This document shows, piece after piece, positions 57,294-64,000 of a stretch of 64,000 nucleotides of DNA (the first letter of the stretch is position 1; each line of letters begins with the position of its first letter). Made by a program: the position numbers and the translations under genes. The notes below the pieces were generated by a model, which saw only the letters and a program-made list of their open reading frames with translations, did no database searches and was not told where the DNA came from. This DNA is from Zingiber officinale (taxonomy: Eukaryota > Streptophyta > Magnoliopsida > Zingiberales > Zingiberaceae), in the NCBI RefSeq assembly GCF_018446385.1, contig NC_056000.1, positions 75,340,688-75,404,687 of the forward strand, given 5' to 3'.

Positions 57294-57956
57294 TATTTAT
57301 TTTTTAATGTTTTTTTACTTTTTTTTCCCTGTATATTTTTTTTTACTTTTTTATGTATTTTTTTATTTTTTAATGTTTTTATATTTTATATTATTTATAT
57401 TTTTATATTATTTATATTTTTATTTTTTTATTTTTTACATTTTTTAAATTTAAATTTTTATTTATTTATTTTATTTTTAATTTTTTTTTTAAATTTGTAC
57501 AATTTTTAAAATTTTTTTTAATTTTTTAAAATTTTTATAAATTTTTTTTTAAAATTTTTTTTAAAATTTTTAAAAAATTTTAAATTTTTAAAATTTTTTT
57601 AACATTTTTAAAATTTTTATTTTTTATTTTTAAAATTTTTATTTTTTAAAATTTTTTACAACATTTTTTTATTTTTTTACATTTTTTAATATTTTTTTTA
57701 CATTTTTTCTCTTTTTTTTCATGTTTTTTCTTATCGGAGGGTATTTTTGGTAAAAAAAATTTGTTAACTCCGGAATCAACAAAAACCTTAGTTTTCTGAG
57801 GTTTTCCGATTCCGGGCTGCATGACCCTTTTGCTGACGTGTCGGGCATGGAACATTACTTGGGAATCATCGAATACCTAAACCAAACAAGGTTTTTGTTG
57901 ATAACCTTGGATGGATAACCAAGATTATCAAGAATAACCCCGAACCAAACGCACCC
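57044..57956 (+). mobile_element. PIF/Harbinger (Tourist-like) MITE, 913 bp
   Basis: Terminal inverted repeats GGGTGTGTTTGGTTC and GAACCAAACGCACCC are flanked by TAA on both sides (57041-57043 and 57957-57959). Subterminal GGTTATGTGATTACC palindromes follow. The core is an (ATT)n run at 57256-57292 and a long T/A-rich tract to about 57720. No transposase is encoded. It is the same family as 29716-30599, in opposite orientation. Confidence 0.92.
57256..57304. repeat. (ATT)n microsatellite
   Basis: About twelve ATT units in the MITE core. The matching (AAT)n/(ATT)n tract of the other MITE is at 30345-30400. Confidence 0.9.
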
Positions 57957-58199
57957 TAAAATCTAAAGACAACCAACTCCTCTTCTATTCCCTTCTCTCT
58001 CGCTCTCTCATCTCCATCCCTATCTCTATCTCTCCATGTTGCAGGTGTCAACCCTCAAATCTCTTTGACTACTTTCCTCTTTATCCTTGTACACGTCAAA
58101 AAACTTTCCTTTAATAAGGGCAAACCCTTTTTTTGATTCATATTCATGTTTCTTATACTATTAGGTTGATGGATCATTAATATATTTTAATTATAGCCA

Positions 58200-60660
58200 G
58201 TCGAGTCCCCTCTAATATTCAGTCGGATCTTATTCTCGGACGGAGTCGGTTCGACTAAGGACTGTTGTCATCCTGAGAACTTCGTCTCTTTGAGGACTGA
58301 ACATCTGCTCGGACAAGGAGTCCTGGTTGGCTAAGGAATGACTATCTAGAGGACTCTACATTTTTGAGGAGTCAACATCCACTCGATTTTTGGTATACTT
58401 CAACCTTCTCGGACTTCAATGACGAGGAAGTGGACCAGATTTGCCTTACCTATCAACTCTCTGATGACCACCACATCATTATACTCTCACGCCTCGATCG
58501 TCCCAACCTTCCTCCAACCGGCTACATTACCCTTTTTAAAGACCATTTTCTGGTTGGTCCTCACTTTCCATTGCACTCATTCTTTTCCAAAATTTCTCAC
58601 TACTTTCACATCCCCTTCCAATAATTAGCTCCCAACTCCATTAAGTTATTATATGGGGTCATTGTTCTCCGCTTATACCGTGTCCCTTTGCATCCTCAAA
58701 TCTTTCACTATTTTTATTATCCCAAAAAATCTGAACCAGACGTCTTTCTTCTCCAAACTCAAATGGGTTCCGTCTTTTTTGATAAAACGTCCTCTTTCAA
58801 CAAAGCTTAGAAGTTTCATTAGTTCTATCTTCGAGCCATCCCTCCTATATCCTTTCTGATCGACTAACAGATGTAACTTCCCTCACTCCCGAGTTGGGTT
58901 AATATCGTTGGGATCCCCTATATGTCACCACCTCGGAGACTCTGTCTGATCTGAAATTCAACATCGGTAAGTTGCTTCTGGTGGACGACTTGTATATTTT
59001 CAGGCTCGGTCACATTCAAGGTGGACTTCCCTACAGCTTTGATAAGAAATTTATCTTCCCTTTGATGTTATATCTAACTGATTTCCTTTTCTTGTTTTGC
59101 AGTCAGAACCATGTAGAAAGCATGTGCAGCCGAGTCCGCAAAGATGGACGATGAGGAGATGAATCAACGTTCAGAAGTCGAACTGGCTTGTTGCGACGCA
59201 TTGACGATCGGCACAACCAAGGAGTCGGCCAGCGAGGAGGGTGCCAGCAGAGCCGTGGGTTGTGATGCGGCGGCCAATACTAAAGAATTGCTACCCCTCA
59301 ACCTTCCACGGTTCCTGAATAGGTCCCTTCCGAGTCCACCACATCTGACGCACCTTTGCGTTTTTGTCACAAGAGATGTTGACCGGATACGCCTGCACCC
59401 TCGACTTCAACCACTCCACCTCCACGTCATCCACTCTTCGAGCGAGGGGAGAGCTTAGCTCCCGCTCTCGCTGGACACGGGATCAACCTTAAGGGTCTCG
59501 CCCCCCACCCCCGACCAGACGCCGGTGGATCCCTCCACCCCCTCACGAGGTGGGCCCCACATCCGAAATTACTTCAAGCCCACACCAAAAACCAAATCAA
59601 CCTCGAAGGGCCCAGGACCCGTAAAGTCAACGACACGTTGAGGTTGCCCTCTCAGAGCTGGCTATGTACTAACCCCTTCGAGCCCCTCTCGCTTCAACAT
59701 ACAATCAAGATGAAGGATCAGCTAGCTCAGGTCTAGGCAGATTACGTGGTAGATACAGCCGAGCGCACCCTAGAGGAAGTAGCTGACCGCTTCTCTCAGG
59801 ACATCATAGGGGTGAGCTTTCTCTATCACATGTATATCACATAGATTTTTCCATTCTTTGCACCTCGTTTCAACCTCTTCCTTTAGTCAGTTTTGGGTGA
59901 CAGGCTTGTTCATGAACCAAAAGATGGCAGAGGTAAGCTACGCTTACCAGACCCTGAAGGGTTCTGTGGGAGAAGCAAGGACTTTCTGAGTGTCTCCAAG
60001 AAAAAATGGTTCATTTGAGGAAAGAGTTGGAGAGTTAAAACGAGCTATTGCTAAGGGCAAAGAAGGTCCTTACTGAAGAAAAGGAAAAGAAGACTTGCTC
60101 AGGTGAACTCTATAGTAAAACTTTAAAAATGACTCCAGGCTATTGAGTCCCGTCTCTAGTCTGAGAATGCTTGTAAAGTAAGGACCATATTGGACCTGGA
60201 CTAGAAGAATACTGAAGCCAGAGCCCTCTCTTTAAAGTTAAAAGAGGCAAAGATGACCCATGCCTCCGAGTTAGCTGCCAAAACAGTCGAACTAACCATG
60301 AAGGACTTATAGCTTGGGGAAAAGCAGTAAACCCTAGATAACAAGATGTCGAGCTGGAGGCGCTAAAGGTTGAGATGGATAGCTACAAGGCGGGAGAAGA
60401 AGAGAGGCTTGGGGCCTACAGGGTGGATTATCTATGCTCTTAGGAATTCAATATTGTCCTAGGCCAGCGAACTTCAAAAATGTTTGGCTACGGGGTAGAG
60501 GGGGTCATGAAGCAACTCAGAGAAGCTGACCATCTCACTGTAGACCTTCCCATGAATTTTATCAACTGCAAGAAGATCATAGAGGGTGTTTGAGATGATG
60601 CTTTCCTGGACTTTTCTTAGAATTTTCTTAGTGTTCTTAGAAAAAATTTTCTTTCGGGGT
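58200..60660 (+). pseudogene. Decayed gypsy-like retroelement coding region
   Basis: Around 58364-58860 the plus strand encodes GYITLFKDHFLVGPHFPLHS and, across a stop, LAPNSIKLLYGVIVL. This resembles the plant 'putative gypsy type transposon' N-terminal domain. A frame at 59144-59458 starts MDDEEMNQRSEVELACC. From 59930 to 60600 a charged, coiled-coil-like stretch is readable between stops and frameshifts. No protease, RT or integrase was recognised. The frame is too broken to be active. Confidence 0.6.
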
Positions 60661-61014
60661 TGTATTCCCCGAGCGCTGTAAAAACTTATGATATTTTATC
60701 ATAACTATCTTTTATTGCCCTTTGGCTCTCGTACTCTTCTGTTTATGTTGTGCCAAGCTATATGTATGAATTTATGCAAGTAGCGCTTAAACAGATGTCG
60801 CACGACTAACCATCACCCTGATCAATTAGAAAACTTTTGCTTTAGCAGGTATCGTGCAACCCTTGGCTAGAGGTTGACTTCCTCTTCGTGGCCTTACCAT
60901 ATGCTTATTGATAAAATATCGACTAGGTGAACAATGAATAGGTATCCATCGAGGATTTCAAATTTAATCGATTTATCCAGCCAATTGGCTGCGTGGTGCA
61001 AGTGAGTGGCTAAA

Positions 61015-61410
61015 TCATGCCGAGCAAGCGATTGAATCATGTTGAGTGAGCAACTAAATGGTGTCGAGTGACTGGCTAAATGGTGCTAAGCAAGCAGTTG
61101 AATTATGCTGAGTGAATGGTTGAATCGTGCCGAGTAAGCGACTAAATCATGCCGAGCTAATGGTTGAATAGTGTCGAGCAAGCGGTTGAATGGTGCTAAG
61201 CAAGCAAATGAATCGTGTCAAGTGAACGGCTAAATCGTGTTGAGCGAGCAGCTGAATAGTGTTGAGTAAGAGGCTAAATCATGCCGAGTGAGCGACTAAA
61301 TGGTGCTAAGTAAGCAGCTGAATAGTGCCGAGCGATGACTGAATCGTGCCGAGCGACGACTGAATCGTGTCGAGCGAACGACTGAATTGTGCTGAGTGAG
61401 CGGCTGCATA
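61015..61410 (+). repeat. 22-bp tandem array, about 18 copies
   Basis: Units such as GTGCCGAGTAAGCGACTAAATC and GTGTCGAGCAAGCGGTTGAATG repeat every 22 bp, with two units shortened to 21. Divergence between units is moderate. Because 22 is not a multiple of three, the array is probably non-coding. It is cut by the LTR at 61413. Confidence 0.9.
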
Positions 61411-61412
61411 AT

Positions 61413-63722
61413 TGTTAGGATGTATACTAAAAGCCTAGCTTTTGGTATAAACATTTATCTAGAAATAAGAATCACATTGGTCAAATGTCTATATTTATGA
61501 TCAATGTAGTTGTTCAATTAATTTATATTGTAGATAACATGGTGTGTGGTGTCACACACAGAAGATCATGTTATCGGTTCCTTATAAATTATAAACAGTA
61601 GCTCACGACCAAGATGGAAAGGAACAAACCATTGGAAGGTCGTAGTGTAATTAGGTATTAGTTTATCTTAACTATATAATTACACTAATACACTTAGAGT
61701 GTATTGAGTAGGACCATTAGAGGTCGTTCCTTTTATACTGACTTTATGAAGGAACAAAGACCTCAGTTATTATGGAAGTGTGTGCTCTTAATCCTAATAT
61801 AATAACAAACACATATATTTGATATTTATTTCTTTAATTTATCAATGGGTGAGATTTAGTTCGATAAATCAATAAGCCCGATAAGTTGAGAAATGATATC
61901 ACTTATAGTGTGTGTTGTTGATTATAGAAGGAAACTGTGTCCTAGTGATCTAGGTTGAGAATGTCCCCAAGAGGAGCTCATAAGGATTGTCATGTTAAAC
62001 CCTACAGGTGGACTTAGTCCAACATGACGATGAAGTTGAGTGGTACTACTCTTGGAGCTAGATATTAATTAAATGAGTTGTCAGTAACTCACTTAATTAG
62101 TAGGCATTCGTAATCTTAAACACAGGGAGACTAACACACTCATGATAAGAAGGAGCTCATAATGTAATTTGGGATTGGTGCGGTAGTGCGATAATAACTC
62201 TATAGTGGAATGAGTTATTATCGATGAACTTGAGTTGTGTGTTCGGGGCGAGCACGGGATACTCAAGCTCATTGGAAGGCCAAAATCAATTTCTCCTCTA
62301 GGTCCCTGTTGTAGCCTCAATAAAGCCTCAAGTCCATCTAAAGAAAAGCCTATCTTGGTGTCCAAGAAGGGGCCGGTTCATTGCTTGGTGACCAAGCAAT
62401 GGCCGACCACATATTCTCTAGAAGTGGCCGGCCCCAAGGGGGCCGACCGCAATATTTAAATTAGGAAGGTTGTTTTTGAATTTTTACAATTTGTAAAAAG
62501 AGAGATTTTAAAAATTTATAAAATTTTCCTAATTTAAATTAGGTCACAAGGTTTTAAAAGAGAGTTGTAAAATTTATAAAACTTTCTTTTAAAAAGAAAT
62601 ATTATTAGAGATGTTTTAAATTTTAAAACTTGGTTTTAAATTTTAAAACTTTCCTTTTAATATCCACATTGAAAAAAATGAGAGTTTGTAAAATTTTATT
62701 AGAAGTTTTCTTCTTTTAAATTTTATAAAAAAAAGTTCTTTCTTTCCCTTTTAATAGGTGGCCGACCACTTTGCTTGGTGCCCAAGCAAGGGGCCGGTCA
62801 AATAATTAAACATCAACAAATAGTTGTTTAATTAATAAATCAATCTAGGATTGATTAATTAAAAGGAAAGAAAAAGAAAAAATTGAATGAGTCTAATTTT
62901 TTATAAAACTCTTTCCATAATTTCCCGTTGGGAAACTAATATAAAAAGGGGGGGGGAGGGGAGGCCTTAAAAAAACATAACAATTGATATTGTGTTGTTG
63001 GAAATCATCAAGTGGCCGGCCCCTCTCCCTCTCTTCCCTTTGCTCTCTTTTGCTCCTTTGTGGTGGTGGCGGTCGAATTCTAGAGAAGGAGGAGAAGCTT
63101 TCCGGGTGGTGTTCGTCTTGGAGGATCGTCGCCCACACGACGTCTAAGAGGAGGCGAGGGATACGGCAGAAGATCTTGAGGTTTTTAGCATACAAGGAAG
63201 AGGTATAACTAGTATTTAATTTCCGCATCATACTAGTTAATTTTTCTTTGTATAAATACCAAATACAAGAGACATTCGATTCTTGTTTTTCGAATTTAAT
63301 TTCGACGTTGTGTTCTTTTTCTTTTTTTCCTTGTGATTTGATTGTTCCTTTTGATTAACCTAGAGTTATATAAGGAAATCAAATATTAACTTTCCTTAAA
63401 AGGCTTTGTCAAGTCGGTGGTGGTTGCTCCCATATCCAAGAAGGCCAAGTGCCTCGCCATGCAGTACTGGAAGCCAATTTTGGAAACTAATATTTAATTG
63501 AATTTATAACCTAGGTGATTTGGATCAAACGTGTTAAGTTCCGCAGGAGATCCAAATCTAAACCTAAAAGAACATATAAGTTAAACTTGGAATCAAACGT
63601 GTTAAGTTCTGCAGGAGATACAAGTTTAACTTAAAAGAACACATGGTAGCTAGGAAAGGTTCAGATCATGTACAAAATTTTTGTACAGTGGAGCCATTGG
63701 GTTTTCCGAGTAGCAACCAACA
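61413..63722 (+). mobile_element. Solo LTR, copia-like, 2310 bp
   Basis: TGTTAGGATGTATACTAAAAG...GCAACCAACA, flanked by a perfect duplication ATAAT (61408-61412 and 63723-63727). Same family as the minus-strand LTR at 5144-7163, sharing the AGATAACATGGTGTGTGGTG and GGATACGGCAGAAGATCTTG regions. It is about 290 bp longer. The short open frames at 62093-63231 belong to it and have no recognised product. Confidence 0.92.
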
Positions 63723-63764
63723 ATAATCTCTTTGTAAATGCACGAAGGACCCCACCCATGACTC

Positions 63765-64000
63765 GGCACTAGGTTACAAGAGTTGGGAATTGAACCTTCG
63801 ACTGAATGGTCGAAGTGCATGGGAAAATCCGCTTATAACTTGGCGCTAAGGCTCGAGAGTATGAAATTGAACCTTCGACCGGATGGTCAAAGGGCACGTC
63901 GAAACCCACTTATAACTCGGCGCTTAGGCACGAGAGTCTAAAATTAAAGCTCCGACCGGATGGTCAAAGGGCACGATGAAACCCGATTATAACTCGACGC
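63765..64000 (+). repeat. 77-bp tandem array, continuing past the window
   Basis: GGC(A/G)CT-anchored units start at 63765, 63842 and 63919, with the next at 63996, an exact 77-bp period. Each includes TTGAACCTTCGACCGGATGG-like sequence, TCAAAGGGCACG and CTTATAACTCGG. It lies to the right of the solo LTR and probably belongs to the same gypsy-like element as the 22-bp array. Confidence 0.88.

Noticed and set aside
57646-57855. Lys-rich 69-residue frame
   Set aside because: It is a by-product of the A/T-rich core of the MITE at 57044-57956.
61015-61410. 22-bp array considered as a CRISPR array
   Set aside because: The units are contiguous with no spacers, and the sequence is plant retroelement DNA.

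Overview
This window is plant nuclear DNA, most likely from a monocot. The evidence is split genes with GT-AG introns, an intronless CC-NB-LRR resistance-type gene, and dense nested Ty1/copia (SIRE-like), Ty3/gypsy, hAT and MITE sequence. The LTR style (TGTTGG...CCAACA ends, cytosolic initiator-Met tRNA primer sites, long arrays inside the LTRs) would suit a large-genome monocot such as the ginger order, but that is an inference.

Three host genes can be modelled. (1) An 881-residue RPS2-like CNL on the minus strand at 13605-16250. (2) A five-exon minus-strand gene at 24194-28085 for a 162-residue SLX9-like ribosome-biogenesis protein, which I assembled from its splice sites. A second partial copy of its exon 4 and intron 3 lies at the window start (1 to about 306), so two SLX9-like copies in the same orientation bracket the CNL. 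(3) A ten-exon plus-strand gene at 49974-55002 for a 384-residue SEC12/PHF1-like ER membrane WD40 protein, also splice-resolved. The three genes do not form an obvious pathway.

Region by region: 0-12 kb is a nest of retroelements. A copia gag on the minus strand is split by a solo LTR with a perfect GAATT duplication. The adjoining LTR is split by a 2.0-kb solo LTR (CACCG), and a further LTR is split by a 3.27-kb solo LTR (CTTCC). 13-16 kb holds the CNL. 17-21.5 kb is a decayed copia element with one LTR. 22.4-23.5 kb is a tandem dimer of an AT-rich repeat. 24-29.6 kb is the SLX9-like gene. 29.7-30.6 kb is a Harbinger-type MITE, followed by palindromic repeats. 34318-46663 is a hAT element whose ends (TIRs and the 8-bp duplication CCCATAAT) are still readable, although a SINE-like insertion, two SIRE-type elements and a solo LTR have been inserted into it. 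46.7-49.3 kb is a large inverted-repeat element carrying two copies of an exon from a plant PMT-type methyltransferase gene, a Pack-TE-like gene capture. 57.0-58.0 kb is a second Harbinger-type MITE. 58.2 kb to the window end is a decayed gypsy-like element with 22-bp and 77-bp tandem arrays, separated by another solo LTR (ATAAT).

The most interesting points are the duplicated PMT exon inside a long hairpin, the SLX9-like duplication bracketing the resistance gene, the unusual MHD and GLPL motifs of that gene, and a readable history of at least five layers of nested insertion. No CRISPR array, operon, rRNA or tRNA gene was seen, and I found no convincing novel multi-gene system.
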